DNA from: Algoriphagus sp. TR-M9
GTDB taxonomy: Bacteria; Bacteroidota; Bacteroidia; Cytophagales; Cyclobacteriaceae
DNA: 64,000 bases
Direction of reading: 5' to 3'
NCBI RefSeq assembly: GCF_027594545.1
Contig: NZ_CP115160.1
Span: 4,212,501 to 4,276,500, forward strand
Position 1 is the first letter of the stretch. Each line of letters begins with the position of its first letter. The notes under the pieces are model-generated. The model did no database searches. It had not been told where the DNA came from and saw only the letters and a program-made list of their open reading frames with translations. A program made the position numbers and the translations under genes. Below are positions 1-9,333 of the stretch, in pieces.

Positions 1-422
1 CCACCATGGAGCGTCTGTCCATTGTTATTTTGAGGCAAAGTATATTCCTCCCCATTCAGCGTGAATTTCCCGTCGGCTATGCGATTACCATAACGACCGA
101 TCGCAGCACCGAAATACTTCTCACTACTTTTAGTGTACTCGTCCAAGGTCTCAAACCCAAGGACTACATCTACCAGGTTTCCATCTTTATCCGGAACCCA
201 GAGATGGGTTACTCTTGCACCGAAATTGGTGACTTTCATTTTCATGCCATTGGCATTTTTGATCTCGTATGTTTCCACTTTTTTATTTTGAAAGGTTGTA
301 CCAAAAACCTGCTCTTGGGCTGGTTCTCCGGCTTTAGTTTCTTCTTTTGGTTTACTTTCGCAGCTGTAAAGTACTATTCCCAATGCTGCTGCGCCAAGGA
401 TTTTGTTGAAATGATGATTCAT
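1..422 (-). CDS. galM: Aldose 1-epimerase (mutarotase), 3' part beyond the window
   Basis: The left edge cuts this gene and only the first 140 codons are visible. The N-terminus is a lipoprotein signal with Cys about residue 21 (LYSC), so the enzyme is probably envelope-anchored rather than cytoplasmic. Family marks visible are the GalM opening (NFGARVTHLWVPD), the conserved GRYGNRIADGKF segment and the NGQTLHGG segment. The family interconverts alpha and beta anomers of galactose, glucose or arabinose. It starts five bases after the stop of the GH2 gene, which implies one transcript, and would handle the sugar that enzyme releases. The family call is secure; the substrate is inferred. Confidence 0.88.
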   Translation of the reverse strand, partial: MNHHFNKILGAAALGIVLYSCESKPKEETKAGEPAQEQVFGTTFQNKKVETYEIKNANGMKMKVTNFGARVTHLWVPDKDGNLVDVVLGFETLDEYTKSSEKYFGAAIGRYGNRIADGKFTLNGEEYTLPQNNNGQTLHG

Positions 423-427
423 TCGGC

Positions 428-2272
428 TTACTTTTTATAGAGTGGGGAATGTATGCTTTTCATCTTTGACACATCGAATTTGATGATTTTTCTATCGTAA
501 GTCATGAGTCCATTGGTTTCCACTTCCACATCGCTGGTCTGTGTGTAAACAGCCGCCGAAAGTCCCGCTTCCACCAATTCTCCCAACCGGGTGATTAGCT
601 CTGCATAGCGATTGTAGAGCTCATCCTGATTTTTAAAACTCTGATAACCCCAGTTGTCTTTTTGCTGCCAAACATGTCCATCCACAGGAAGTCCCAACCC
701 GCCAAATTCCCCCAAAACGAGGATGTTGTCTTTTCCATAAATTCCTGGGTCAGGCATTTTTGCATCTGGATAATTGTGCAAATCGATGATGTCACCGGCG
801 ATTTTGGTTCCTTCCATTTCAAAGTTTCCACCGCTTGCACTATTTACCAACCTTGTAGGATCGTGTTTCTTGGTCCAATCGGCTATTTCCTTGGTTTTAA
901 ACTGACCCCAAGCTTCATTGAAAGGCACCCAAACTACGATGGAAGGAAAATTATAGAAATCATCCATGATCTCTTTCCATTCTTCGCGGAAAATCGCCTC
1001 CGACTCAGGCGTTCTGTCCCGGTCTGTTCCACTTCCCAACACAGCAAGTTTCATCTCCCAGCCATTTCCCATGTCTCCGCTCGGCATGTCTTGCCATACC
1101 AGCATTCCCATTTTGTCACAGGCATGATACCAAGTTGCAGGCTCTACTTTCACGTGCTTTCTGATCATGTTGAAGCCCATATCCTGAGTTTTCTGTATGT
1201 CAAAAACCATGGCTTCATGGCTCGGAGCCGTGTACAAACCGTCCGGCCACCAACCTTGATCAAGTGGACCATATTGGAATAAAAATTCACCATTGAGCAT
1301 CATACGCTGGATCCCGTTTTCATCCGGAGCCATGCTGATTTCTCGCAAAGCCGCATAACTTCCTACTGCATCCAACACCTTTTTGCCATCCAGTAATTCT
1401 ACTTTAAGATCGTATAGAACCGGATTTCCTGGCTCCCAAAGTTCTGCACCTTTGATTGTCAGTTTCGCAGTTTCGGAGGGTTTGACCGTTTGCTCGGCGA
1501 GCATAGCTCCGTCCTTCCAGGCAGTAACTTTCACTTGCTGGCCTTCGCTTGCCCCATTCACTTCAGGTGTGACCAAAATCTGCTTACTTTGAATATCGGA
1601 TGCATTTCTCAGCTCAGAGAGATAGGCAGTGGGGACAGTTTCTAACCACACTGTTTGCCAGATTCCGGTCACAGGAGTGTACCAAATGCCGTGAGGATTA
1701 TTGATTTGTTTACCACGAGGCTGAGGTCCATCATCACTTGGGTCCCATACGCGTACCTGTAGCATATTCGACTTGCTATTTTTTAACTGCTCAGTGATAT
1801 CAAATTCAAAAGGATCATATCCGCCTTTATGGATTCCTACGCTTTGACCGTTTACAAAAACTTCAGTTTCCCAGTCTGAAGCTCCGAAATGTAATAGAAC
1901 CCGATCTTTCGAAGATTTCTTTGGTCGGTCAAAGGTGGTGCTGTACCACAGTTCATTGTCCTTGCCTACAGTTTTGCCAACACCCGAAAGCGCGGATTCC
2001 ACGGCGAAGGGAACTAGTATTTCACCGTCAAAATCAGTCGGAATTGCCTGTCCTTTTGGTTTGATCGCATAGTCCCAAAGTCCGTTCAGGTTTACCCAAT
2101 TTTCTCGGGTCATCTGTGGTCTTGGGTATTCCTGATGCACGTTTTCAGGAGTGACCTGAGTAGCCCATTCAGTCATGATTTTCCCTTCTACAGGTTTGTA
2201 GGAGGAGGTTTGGGCTGTCGCAATCTGCTGCGCAAAAAGCAGACATGCGCCAATTAAGAGAGTTTTCTTCAT
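428..2272 (-). CDS. Glycoside hydrolase family 2 (beta-galactosidase/beta-glucuronidase type), secreted
   Basis: 614 residues with a Sec signal peptide ending about AQ (residues 20-21). Domain order fits GH2: sugar-binding jelly roll (about 50-210), an immunoglobulin-like beta-sandwich (about 215-320) and a TIM barrel (about 325-614). The acid/base Glu is in VPFNEAWGQ (E453) and the likely nucleophile is in LVLGEFGG (E522). It is shorter than LacZ and has no C-terminal accessory domains, which is common for Bacteroidota GH2 enzymes. It would cleave terminal beta-linked galactose or a related sugar in the periplasm. The nuclease gene separates it from the GH43/GH127 pair upstream. Exact specificity cannot be read from sequence. 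Confidence 0.88.
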   Translation of the reverse strand: MKKTLLIGACLLFAQQIATAQTSSYKPVEGKIMTEWATQVTPENVHQEYPRPQMTRENWVNLNGLWDYAIKPKGQAIPTDFDGEILVPFAVESALSGVGKTVGKDNELWYSTTFDRPKKSSKDRVLLHFGASDWETEVFVNGQSVGIHKGGYDPFEFDITEQLKNSKSNMLQVRVWDPSDDGPQPRGKQINNPHGIWYTPVTGIWQTVWLETVPTAYLSELRNASDIQSKQILVTPEVNGASEGQQVKVTAWKDGAMLAEQTVKPSETAKLTIKGAELWEPGNPVLYDLKVELLDGKKVLDAVGSYAALREISMAPDENGIQRMMLNGEFLFQYGPLDQGWWPDGLYTAPSHEAMVFDIQKTQDMGFNMIRKHVKVEPATWYHACDKMGMLVWQDMPSGDMGNGWEMKLAVLGSGTDRDRTPESEAIFREEWKEIMDDFYNFPSIVVWVPFNEAWGQFKTKEIADWTKKHDPTRLVNSASGGNFEMEGTKIAGDIIDLHNYPDAKMPDPGIYGKDNILVLGEFGGLGLPVDGHVWQQKDNWGYQSFKNQDELYNRYAELITRLGELVEAGLSAAVYTQTSDVEVETNGLMTYDRKIIKFDVSKMKSIHSPLYKK

Positions 2273-2349
2273 AGGTATTGAGGTTTATTGGTTTCGAGAA
2301 TCTCTATGTTTGAGCTTCAAAATAATTTGCAAGAATTACCATATTAGGG

Positions 2350-3354
2350 TCAATCAGTATTATAACTCAAACTTTCAATATCATTTTCTATCAGTTTCTG
2401 TAATTCATCTACCGTTGGTAGATATAATTGATATTTAGAGGCAAAAAGCTTAGTGTTATCATTCAGCACTGAGTATTTGGCTACTACATTGTCCGTATCG
2501 GCACATAATAGAATGCCAATCGTAGGATTATCTGTTTCAGTTTTTTCCAAATCATCGAACATTCTCACATACATATCAAGTTGCCCGATATCCTGATGTG
2601 TTAATTTCCCAGCTTTAATATCTACAATCACAAAACATTTTAAATAGTAATTGTAAAACACTAAATCGATAAAGAAATCTGATGTTTCGGTACGGATGAG
2701 TTTTTGTCTTGACACAAATGCAAACCCTTTCCCCATTTCTAATAAAAAAGATTGTAAATGCTGAATTATTGCTTTTTCAATATCCTTTTCTTTATGGGCT
2801 AAATCACTAGGCAGTTTCAAAAATTCCAAAACGTATGGGTTTTTGATGAAATCAAGTTGATTTCCTTCGTCTTTTGAACTTTTCTCCGCTGCTAATTTTT
2901 GATTTGACAAAATGCGCTGGAAATATTGGGAGCTAATATTTCTATCCAACTTCCTTGTGCTCCAGCCCTGAGAAATCGATTCTTGTATGTAAAACTTTCG
3001 TACACGATCATCTTCGATCCTAATTATTAGTCTGTAGTGTGACCAACTCAATTCGGGACGCACTGTGTCCCGAATTGGGAAAGTCAAGTAAAATTGCCTA
3101 ATTCTCCTCAATTCCCTAGCATCAAAATTTTTCCCAAAATCCACTGTGAGGTTTTCGGCTAATTGCTGCAATAAAAATGAACCGTAATCAGCACGGTCTT
3201 TGCCTTCTTGTTCCTCATCTACTATTCGTTTACCAATTTCCCAATAAGCAAACACCATAGCGGAGTTAACCGCATTGACTGCTTTTTGTCTTGCTTCGCT
3301 CAGGATGGATCTAATTGCTTTTAGTAATCCGCTATGTCTGCTTTCAATTTCCAT
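2350..3354 (-). CDS. YhcG-type PDDEXK nuclease-domain protein (DUF1016)
   Basis: 334 residues from the ATG at 3354; an upstream TTG could add nine. The N-terminal half is the DUF1016 helical domain with the WSHYRLIIRIEDD segment. The C-terminal half is a PDDEXK-like fold with FFIDLVFYNYYLKCFVIVDIK-type strands (about residues 230-260; D and DIK are the nuclease core) followed by GQLDMYVRMFDD. Members are predicted DNA or RNA endonucleases often found in mobile or defence contexts; precise biology is poorly known. It has no signal peptide and no link to sugar breakdown, is more AT-rich to the eye than its neighbours, and sits between two glycosidase genes. It is probably a horizontally acquired insertion into the operon. 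Confidence 0.85.
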   Translation of the reverse strand: MEIESRHSGLLKAIRSILSEARQKAVNAVNSAMVFAYWEIGKRIVDEEQEGKDRADYGSFLLQQLAENLTVDFGKNFDARELRRIRQFYLTFPIRDTVRPELSWSHYRLIIRIEDDRVRKFYIQESISQGWSTRKLDRNISSQYFQRILSNQKLAAEKSSKDEGNQLDFIKNPYVLEFLKLPSDLAHKEKDIEKAIIQHLQSFLLEMGKGFAFVSRQKLIRTETSDFFIDLVFYNYYLKCFVIVDIKAGKLTHQDIGQLDMYVRMFDDLEKTETDNPTIGILLCADTDNVVAKYSVLNDNTKLFASKYQLYLPTVDELQKLIENDIESLSYNTD

Positions 3355-3380
3355 ACAATCATCAAACTTGCCGAGCTCCA

Positions 3381-3405
3381 AACTTGTAAAAATTCCTTAC
3401 AAGTT
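3381..3405. repeat. 9-bp inverted repeat beside the nuclease gene
   Basis: AACTTGTAA (3381-3389) and TTACAAGTT (3397-3405) are perfect inverted arms around a 7-base loop. They lie between the GH43 stop and the nuclease start. There is no clear T-run on the minus-strand downstream side, so it is a weak terminator candidate. It may mark the boundary of the inserted gene. Confidence 0.5.
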
Positions 3406-3418
3406 TCCTATTCTTCTA

Positions 3419-4954
3419 CTAGTAAATCCTCACTTCCTTAAAATGCGCATAAGAATCTGTAGCTCCTTTAGCCACTAAACCCAACCGGAATCCCATTCCC
3501 CAAGGCACCAAATGCTTCACATCCTGAGTATCTCCAACTTGAATTGTTTCACCGTCCACAATTGCTGAGGTGGTCATTTTGTAGCCATCTTTCATGCTCA
3601 AAATCAACTTTACTTGCTTATTGGATGGAATTGTAACAGTGGCAATTTCTTTGGTTTTTTGGTTGATCGTCTCCCAAAGCATCAGTTGATTTCCTTTTAC
3701 GGAAATACCCATTCCAGCAGGAGGAGCACCGAAGCCGTTATTTGCTCCACCGATTACCGCTAGTCCAGCAGCAGCTTTTGCATCAGGAATTACTGTGGCT
3801 TCATAGTGATAATCCAGTGATTTAGTGCCCTGCACCAAGAGCGTCCCCAAGGTTTCATTTTCCTCGGAAGCCTGAAGTTTCAGTCCTTTTTTACCTGTTT
3901 CGTATTGAATATCCTGAGTCACACGCCATTGCCAGATAGGATCCAGTCGTTTTTTGAAATTATCCGTGAATTCCAGCGAGGCTTTACTTCGTTCGTAACC
4001 AGCATTATTGGCTAAAATTGGCCAGTTATCAGCCGTCCATTCTATCTTTTCCAAAACCCCTTGGCGACCCACATACACAGATCCTTCTGTATTATAGGCA
4101 TGGTAAAGCATCCAAAAATCCCCGTCTTTCTCCACCACAGTCCCATGACCGGCACATTTCCAGTTGTCATTGTCTTTCAACACAGGGTTCATCTCGTACT
4201 TTTCCCAAGGACCTAACAATGACTTGCTTCGAGCCACTCCAGTGACATAATCACAGGAAATCTCGCAACATCCACGTGCAGAATACGTCGCATAGAAATA
4301 GCCGTTTTTCTGGAAAATAGCTACACCTTCTACCAGTCCACCTTCCCAAGCCTGATCATTTCGGAAAAGCTCATGTTTCTCTCCGACCAATTCGGTTCGC
4401 TCTTCATTTACTTCCTGCGCCCAAATTGGCGTTTTCTGACCTTTGCTATTCCCATCTTCTTTCCATAAGACGTAGATTTTACCGTTTTCATCCCTAGCTT
4501 CAAAGGCATCTATAGAACCATATTCCTGAGCCACCAGAGGTCCGTGATCGGTAAACTTACCAGATGGTGAATCTGCGCTGGCTACCGCCACACTCAGGCG
4601 ATTGCTCTCCTTATCTCTTGCGGTGTAATAGGCATAGATTTTTTCTTGATCCTCATCATAAGAAAGCTCTGGTGCCCAAAAGTTGTTCTTGGCCCAGGCA
4701 GGAGCCCCATCTGGAAACACATAGTTTACCAGTTCCCAATTCACCAGATCATCGGATTTGAAAATGGGAAAAAGTGGTGCCCACTCATTGGAAGTAGCGG
4801 AGGCGTAATAATATTTCCCGATTTTGATTACTGTGGGATCTGGACGGTCTCCTGCCAAAACTGGATTGTCGAAAGTTCGGTTTTGGGCGAAAGTCGTCTG
4901 CGGTATTCTTAAGATCAGGAAAAACGCAGTGGCTATAACTAGAAATCTATTCAT
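3419..4954 (-). CDS. Glycoside hydrolase family 43 (alpha-L-arabinofuranosidase/beta-xylosidase type)
   Basis: 511 residues with a Sec signal ending TFAQ (about residue 24). The five-bladed GH43 propeller occupies about residues 30-330. Catalytic candidates are D39 (GDRPDPT), the pKa-tuning Asp in YGSIDAFEARD (about 149) and the acid Glu in LVEGVAIF (about 208). The last about 180 residues form a beta-sandwich-like extension probably used for carbohydrate binding. The start overlaps the end of the GH127 gene by 8 bp, so the two are translationally coupled and likely act on the same arabinose-rich polymer. The product is probably periplasmic. Which linkage it cleaves is not determinable here. 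Confidence 0.88.
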   Translation of the reverse strand: MNRFLVIATAFFLILRIPQTTFAQNRTFDNPVLAGDRPDPTVIKIGKYYYASATSNEWAPLFPIFKSDDLVNWELVNYVFPDGAPAWAKNNFWAPELSYDEDQEKIYAYYTARDKESNRLSVAVASADSPSGKFTDHGPLVAQEYGSIDAFEARDENGKIYVLWKEDGNSKGQKTPIWAQEVNEERTELVGEKHELFRNDQAWEGGLVEGVAIFQKNGYFYATYSARGCCEISCDYVTGVARSKSLLGPWEKYEMNPVLKDNDNWKCAGHGTVVEKDGDFWMLYHAYNTEGSVYVGRQGVLEKIEWTADNWPILANNAGYERSKASLEFTDNFKKRLDPIWQWRVTQDIQYETGKKGLKLQASEENETLGTLLVQGTKSLDYHYEATVIPDAKAAAGLAVIGGANNGFGAPPAGMGISVKGNQLMLWETINQKTKEIATVTIPSNKQVKLILSMKDGYKMTTSAIVDGETIQVGDTQDVKHLVPWGMGFRLGLVAKGATDSYAHFKEVRIY

Positions 4955-7097
4955 TGGTTTTTGGGCTGTTTTCTAAGTGCGGAAATGCGGTGATGCGTAA
5001 TCTTGCGGCTCCCATTGGCACCAAAGTCACATCAACCACTGGCTGATCTGAGGTTTTTGGTAAGTCCTTCAACTCCCCAACCAATCCATGCTCATCCAAT
5101 TGCCATTCTGGAATCTGCCGGGCTTTGGTAACCATTTTAATAGGAACCTCTTCCAGGGAAAAAGGGAAATCTGACTTTGGCCAGTGGCCCTTCATCACTT
5201 CGAAAGAAGATGCGGGATCATTCTCGTCCACGACCAAACTGTAATTCCAATCCGTCACGGGATGGATTTCCCAAGAAGGCCACTTTTTAGTGTCGGCTCC
5301 TTTCTGCCATTTGGAATCCCATTGTGCGGTTTCTTCACTGTCTTTTTTGAAATATTTTTCCCGGATTTTGAGCGAATAAGTCAAAGGACCACGGCTTACG
5401 CTTAAGCTATTGCTGTTTTTCTCCCAGATTTTGGTTTGGATTTGCATTGGAAGGGTCAGTGAAACCTGGTCTCCATTTGCCCAAGTTCGGCTGATTTGTG
5501 CAAAGCCAATTCCTGAAATATTCTCTTTTACAACTTCTCCGTTGATCGAAATAGATGCTCCTTTTGCCCAAGCTGGAATACGCAGATAAAGTGGAAATTC
5601 CACCGGCTTCTCTGTGCTTAGGGAAAACTTGATTTCCTCTTCAAATGGATAGTGTGTTGTTTCTTCGATGTTGACCTCAGTACCATCACCAACTTTAACT
5701 GTCACTTTACTCGCTCCATACATTGCCGCTACGACGCCATTGTCAGGAGTTGCCATCCAGAGATTTTCTATAAAATACGGCCATCCCTGCGCATGATTAT
5801 GCTGGCAGCAACGAGAGCTGAAAGGATTCATCATCAGAAAAGGGCCAGAGTTAGCAATTCCCGGAGAGTGATCCTCTGCGTCCAGCAAAGCCATATTGGG
5901 AGAAGTGATGTAGTGTAAAGCCTTGAAGTCAGGCATCACAGCAGCAGGGTAGGTGTTAAACGCAACTTCCTCGGCATGATCTGCCCAGAATGGGTCACCG
6001 GTAATCCTCAGCAAATGCTCGTCAGAATTCATCTGCTCTACCATACCGCAGGTTTCTACGCCTTGGCGCGGATCGGCATAGCCTGGCCTTGCGTTTTCAT
6101 CCGAGCCAAACATTCCACCCGGTACTTGACCGAAATGCTCCCGAATAATTTCAAAGTTTTCGTAAGTAGCCTGAAGATCCTTTTCATCTTTGCTTAGCAA
6201 GTAATATTGAGCAGGCTCGCGAAAAGCCTGTGCATGATTCACGTTGTGCCAGTCCACCTGATCTCTATACCAATCCGGTACTTCTCCACCATCCCGCACT
6301 TCGTAGTAATTTTTTACCTGCTCTATGGGCAGGTCCCTGCCGCTCCAGTCGGCGGTGTTTTGGTGGATTTTTTCTGCCAATTCCAGTAAGAATTCATCTC
6401 CAGTACGGTTATATAGCCACAGCACGCTATGAAGGTTGTCACCTCCTCGCAGTCTTTGCCAGTACCCTTCCAGAAATTCCTCATCTGGAACTGTCAGTTC
6501 ATACTTGAAATAATTGGTCATCAGCGTGATGACACGCTCATCCTGAGAATGCTCGTAATAGGACTGCAGGCAATACAGCATGATCATTTTTGCCCAGAAA
6601 TCAGGATAATCTCCATCCATGAGTTTCGGTCCAAAATCACCATTTTCCCGCTGACTGGTCAGAACAGCTTCCAGCCAAATCATGGATTCATCGATCATGG
6701 CCTGATCTTCCATGATGTAGCCGATATTAGCGTAGCCTTTCAGCCAGTAGGGAACTTCCTCCCATCCCCATTCGCCGGTTCCGTCCTTGGAAAGCCAAGC
6801 GTTATTTTCTTTTTGGAGCCAAGCTGAAATCTCCCCGAGGTTTCCGGTAAGCCCGTTTTTCTGTCGAATGAGGTATTCTTTTAAAAATCCCTCTGGCTTT
6901 ACGGATCCTACGGGAAGCTTGATCAGCGCACTGGGCGCCAATGGTGCCCGATTGCTGATGTAAAATTGATTGGTATTTTCAGTGGGAATTCGATCGAGTA
7001 AATTAACCGATTGATCAGTAGTGGTGCCAGGATTACATGAAATCAGTCCATAAGTCAGACTAAGTAAAAAACAGGATTTAAAGAGGTTTTTTACCAT
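4947..7097 (-). CDS. GH127-type beta-L-arabinofuranosidase (DUF1680), lipoprotein
   Basis: 716 residues from the ATG at 7097; an in-frame TTG at 7118 is less likely. The N-terminus is a lipoprotein signal with Cys21 (GLISC). The zinc/nucleophile signature known from bifidobacterial HypBA1 is visible: ETC (E348, C350) and the adjacent pair in SRCCQHN (C430, C431), one of which is the catalytic thiol in that family. An (alpha/alpha)6 barrel is followed by beta-sandwich domains. The enzyme removes beta-L-arabinofuranose from plant glycoproteins or glycans; related families GH142/GH146 share the fold and cannot be fully excluded. It couples by an 8-bp overlap to the GH43 gene downstream. Confidence 0.86.
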   Translation of the reverse strand: MVKNLFKSCFLLSLTYGLISCNPGTTTDQSVNLLDRIPTENTNQFYISNRAPLAPSALIKLPVGSVKPEGFLKEYLIRQKNGLTGNLGEISAWLQKENNAWLSKDGTGEWGWEEVPYWLKGYANIGYIMEDQAMIDESMIWLEAVLTSQRENGDFGPKLMDGDYPDFWAKMIMLYCLQSYYEHSQDERVITLMTNYFKYELTVPDEEFLEGYWQRLRGGDNLHSVLWLYNRTGDEFLLELAEKIHQNTADWSGRDLPIEQVKNYYEVRDGGEVPDWYRDQVDWHNVNHAQAFREPAQYYLLSKDEKDLQATYENFEIIREHFGQVPGGMFGSDENARPGYADPRQGVETCGMVEQMNSDEHLLRITGDPFWADHAEEVAFNTYPAAVMPDFKALHYITSPNMALLDAEDHSPGIANSGPFLMMNPFSSRCCQHNHAQGWPYFIENLWMATPDNGVVAAMYGASKVTVKVGDGTEVNIEETTHYPFEEEIKFSLSTEKPVEFPLYLRIPAWAKGASISINGEVVKENISGIGFAQISRTWANGDQVSLTLPMQIQTKIWEKNSNSLSVSRGPLTYSLKIREKYFKKDSEETAQWDSKWQKGADTKKWPSWEIHPVTDWNYSLVVDENDPASSFEVMKGHWPKSDFPFSLEEVPIKMVTKARQIPEWQLDEHGLVGELKDLPKTSDQPVVDVTLVPMGAARLRITAFPHLENSPKTNE

Positions 7098-7197
7098 TCT
7101 TACTCGGTTTTGGCGCAATGAACTTTCCGGAAATTGCTACGCCTTGCTTTAGACTAGGCTTAATTTTGGTCGTGTTAATGGAGTAGGTCTTTTTCAT
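7078..7197 (-). CDS. Possible 39-residue basic small protein or leader peptide
   Basis: An ATG at 7197 opens 39 codons ending at TAA 7078-7080, overlapping the first codons of the GH127 gene in another frame. The product starts MKKTYSINTTKIKPSLKQG and is rich in Lys with no signal peptide. It is not recognised. Its placement just upstream of and overlapping an operon start would suit a leader or translational-coupling ORF, but a chance ORF is equally possible. Confidence 0.25.
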   Translation of the reverse strand: MKKTYSINTTKIKPSLKQGVAISGKFIAPKPSKNGKKPL

Positions 7198-7371
7198 AAT
7201 AGGTTTGGGTAAATGTTAATAAAATCAATTCACTATAACCCTTAAAGTTAAGACTGTAGGCTTAGAATGAAAACATTAATCCCCATACTATTTGATTTTC
7301 TTTTGAATTCCTTGCTAACTAAAAGCTACCAAATTCATCCTGCCTCTTCCTCAAAACCCTTGTTTGAAGCA

Positions 7372-8412
7372 CTATTCCATCACTGGAGATTCCTGAGGAC
7401 TGGTGCTTGGTTCTCGACCTGCTACCCTAGGCCAGCCATCTACCCAGACTATCTTATCCAAAAGTAAAACCCTGCGATTGGTACCGTTATTCAGTTTTGG
7501 CTTTTGCTTAGCCATGCCATGGTAAAGAAGCCAATCCTGACCTTCTTCATCTGTCACGATTTCAGCATTGTGTCCGGGGCCTGCATAGCCTTGACTACTG
7601 GCATTTGCCCCAACTACCAAAGTGCCGGAGTTTTCATCCATCAAGCTTTTTCCAGCTTGATCCAAATAGGGACCCGCTAGATTTTCTGATCGTCCCACCA
7701 GCACTCTATAGGTACTGTTGGCTCCTTCGCAGCAAGTTCCTGCAGAGCCAAAAAGGTAGTAATATCCCCCTCTTTTATAGATATAAGCCGCTTCCAGATG
7801 ATTTCCTGCCACTTGGATTTTTTGCCCTTCAGGCTTTTTGCCATCGGCAGTCAGTTCCGTAAGAAATAATCCGTGGAAACTTCCCCACATCAGGTATTTC
7901 TTCCCGTTTTCCGCTATATAAAATGGGTCAATGGAATTCGCTACGCCAATTTCTTTGGAATCAAATACTTTTCCCTGATCCACAAATGGACCTTCCGGCT
8001 TTTCTGAAATAGCCAGTCCTACTCCGGGATTAGGATCTCCCCAGGTGGAAAAGGAATAATACATGTAAAATTGATCTCCGACTTGAGAGACGTCAGGAGC
8101 CCAGATTCCTCCTCTTTCTTTCCAGTCAGGCTTTTTGTCCATTGAATTGCCCACTACTTCCCAGTTTACCAAGTCTTTTGATTTGATCACAGGAACCAAG
8201 TGATAGCCTCCCTCTTCACCCCAATTGTCCTCGGTGCCGTAGGCGTAAAATTCATTGCCGAATTTTACCACAGTAGGGTCAGCCAAGACGGGTTCGAAAA
8301 CTGGGTTGGTGTAGGTTATGGTGTCACCGGTAGAGGAAAAGGATTCTGCAAATTCCTTGTGTGGCGGAAAGAATGAGTAGATTGATAAAAGTAAAAATCC
8401 TAGAATATTCAT
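7372..8412 (-). CDS. Glycoside hydrolase family 43 (arabinanase/arabinofuranosidase type)
   Basis: 346 residues, essentially one five-bladed GH43 propeller after an N-terminal hydrophobic signal (residues 1-15). The catalytic base candidate is D45 (LADPT), the second Asp is in NSIDPFYI (about 164) and the acid Glu in HLEAAYIYKR (about 206). A paired Cys-Cys (AGTCCEGAN) follows, as seen in arabinan-active GH43 enzymes. 174 bases separate it from the next small ORF, so it may lead the operon or be its own unit. It faces the ThuA gene across a 150-bp divergent promoter region. Role: trimming arabinose side chains or the arabinan backbone. Confidence 0.87.
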   Translation of the reverse strand: MNILGFLLLSIYSFFPPHKEFAESFSSTGDTITYTNPVFEPVLADPTVVKFGNEFYAYGTEDNWGEEGGYHLVPVIKSKDLVNWEVVGNSMDKKPDWKERGGIWAPDVSQVGDQFYMYYSFSTWGDPNPGVGLAISEKPEGPFVDQGKVFDSKEIGVANSIDPFYIAENGKKYLMWGSFHGLFLTELTADGKKPEGQKIQVAGNHLEAAYIYKRGGYYYLFGSAGTCCEGANSTYRVLVGRSENLAGPYLDQAGKSLMDENSGTLVVGANASSQGYAGPGHNAEIVTDEEGQDWLLYHGMAKQKPKLNNGTNRRVLLLDKIVWVDGWPRVAGREPSTSPQESPVME

Positions 8413-8562
8413 TCGATTAGTTTATTTAAACTTATGAATTATTTGTCAAGCCTGCCTTTAATCAGCTAATAAAAGCAAAGATTGATGAACGGCTTTATTT
8501 GAAGAAATTATAAATCGATATTAGTTGACTAGTTACATTAACAAAACTCAAACCTAAAAATT

Positions 8563-9315
8563 ATGAATTTTAACCTTAAAATGAACTGTAAATCCTTCTT
8601 TCAGCTCAGTGCCGCATTTTTGCTGACTTTTGGAGTGATTTTAAATCTTACAGCAGCCAACAATATTGCTCCTAAAAAGAAGGCCATTAAGGTACTAATG
8701 ATCGGAGGGGGAAATGCTCACGATTTTATCAAATGGTATAAAGAAACCGATTTGGTCACTTTAGCGGAGGGTGGACTTGCAGATGTTATTTATACTGAAG
8801 ACACTGACAAGATCATCGATTTATTGCCTGAAATGGACGTTTTATTCATCGCCAATAATAAACCTATTCCAGACCCTGCTACGAGAGAAGCAATTTTCGC
8901 CTTTGCTGATGCTGGAAAAGGAATAGTCCTAGCTCACGCAGGAATGTGGTACAGCTGGAGAGACTGGCCAGAATTTAACACTGAATTAGTCAGCGGAGGG
9001 TCTAGAGGACATGATAGATATGGTGAGTTTAATGTTGATTTAACCGACAAAAAGCACCCGGTAACGAAGGGAGTACCTTCTCATTTTTCCTTAAAAGATG
9101 AATTGTATTATCAGCAAGTTGATTCAAAAGGTCCTGGGATAGAAGTGTTGGCTGAGGCAAGTACAGAAGGTAAGGACCCATTTCCATCTGTCTTTATTGT
9201 AAAACATGCGAAAGCTAAAATTGTAGGAATTGCTTTGGGCCATGACGGGGCTGCCCACAACCTGGAAGCGTATAAAACCTTAATCAGAAATGCAGTTAAA
9301 TGGGCTTCCAAGTAG
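8563..9315 (+). CDS. ThuA-like domain protein, secreted
   Basis: 250 residues. A signal peptide (about residues 1-32, ending in TAANN) precedes a single ThuA/glutamine-amidotransferase-like fold: VLMIGGGNAHDFIKWY strand and loop, GIVLAHAGMWYSW in place of the nucleophile elbow, and the HDRYGEF and LGHDG segments. The ThuA family was named from trehalose utilisation but its biochemical function is not established; in Bacteroidota and Planctomycetes it often sits in sugar-degradation clusters. It is followed after 18 bases by the GH43 gene, so they are probably co-transcribed. A regulatory or sugar-handling role is inference. Confidence 0.82.
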   Translation: MNFNLKMNCKSFFQLSAAFLLTFGVILNLTAANNIAPKKKAIKVLMIGGGNAHDFIKWYKETDLVTLAEGGLADVIYTEDTDKIIDLLPEMDVLFIANNKPIPDPATREAIFAFADAGKGIVLAHAGMWYSWRDWPEFNTELVSGGSRGHDRYGEFNVDLTDKKHPVTKGVPSHFSLKDELYYQQVDSKGPGIEVLAEASTEGKDPFPSVFIVKHAKAKIVGIALGHDGAAHNLEAYKTLIRNAVKWASK

Positions 9316-9333
9316 TATTTAGGTTTCATCAAC

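Noticed and set aside
6..440. Plus-strand 144-residue ORF at the left edge
   Set aside because: The minus strand encodes a clear mutarotase here with signal peptide and family motifs.
6429..6827. Plus-strand 132-residue ORF
   Set aside because: Antisense shadow of the GH127 gene.
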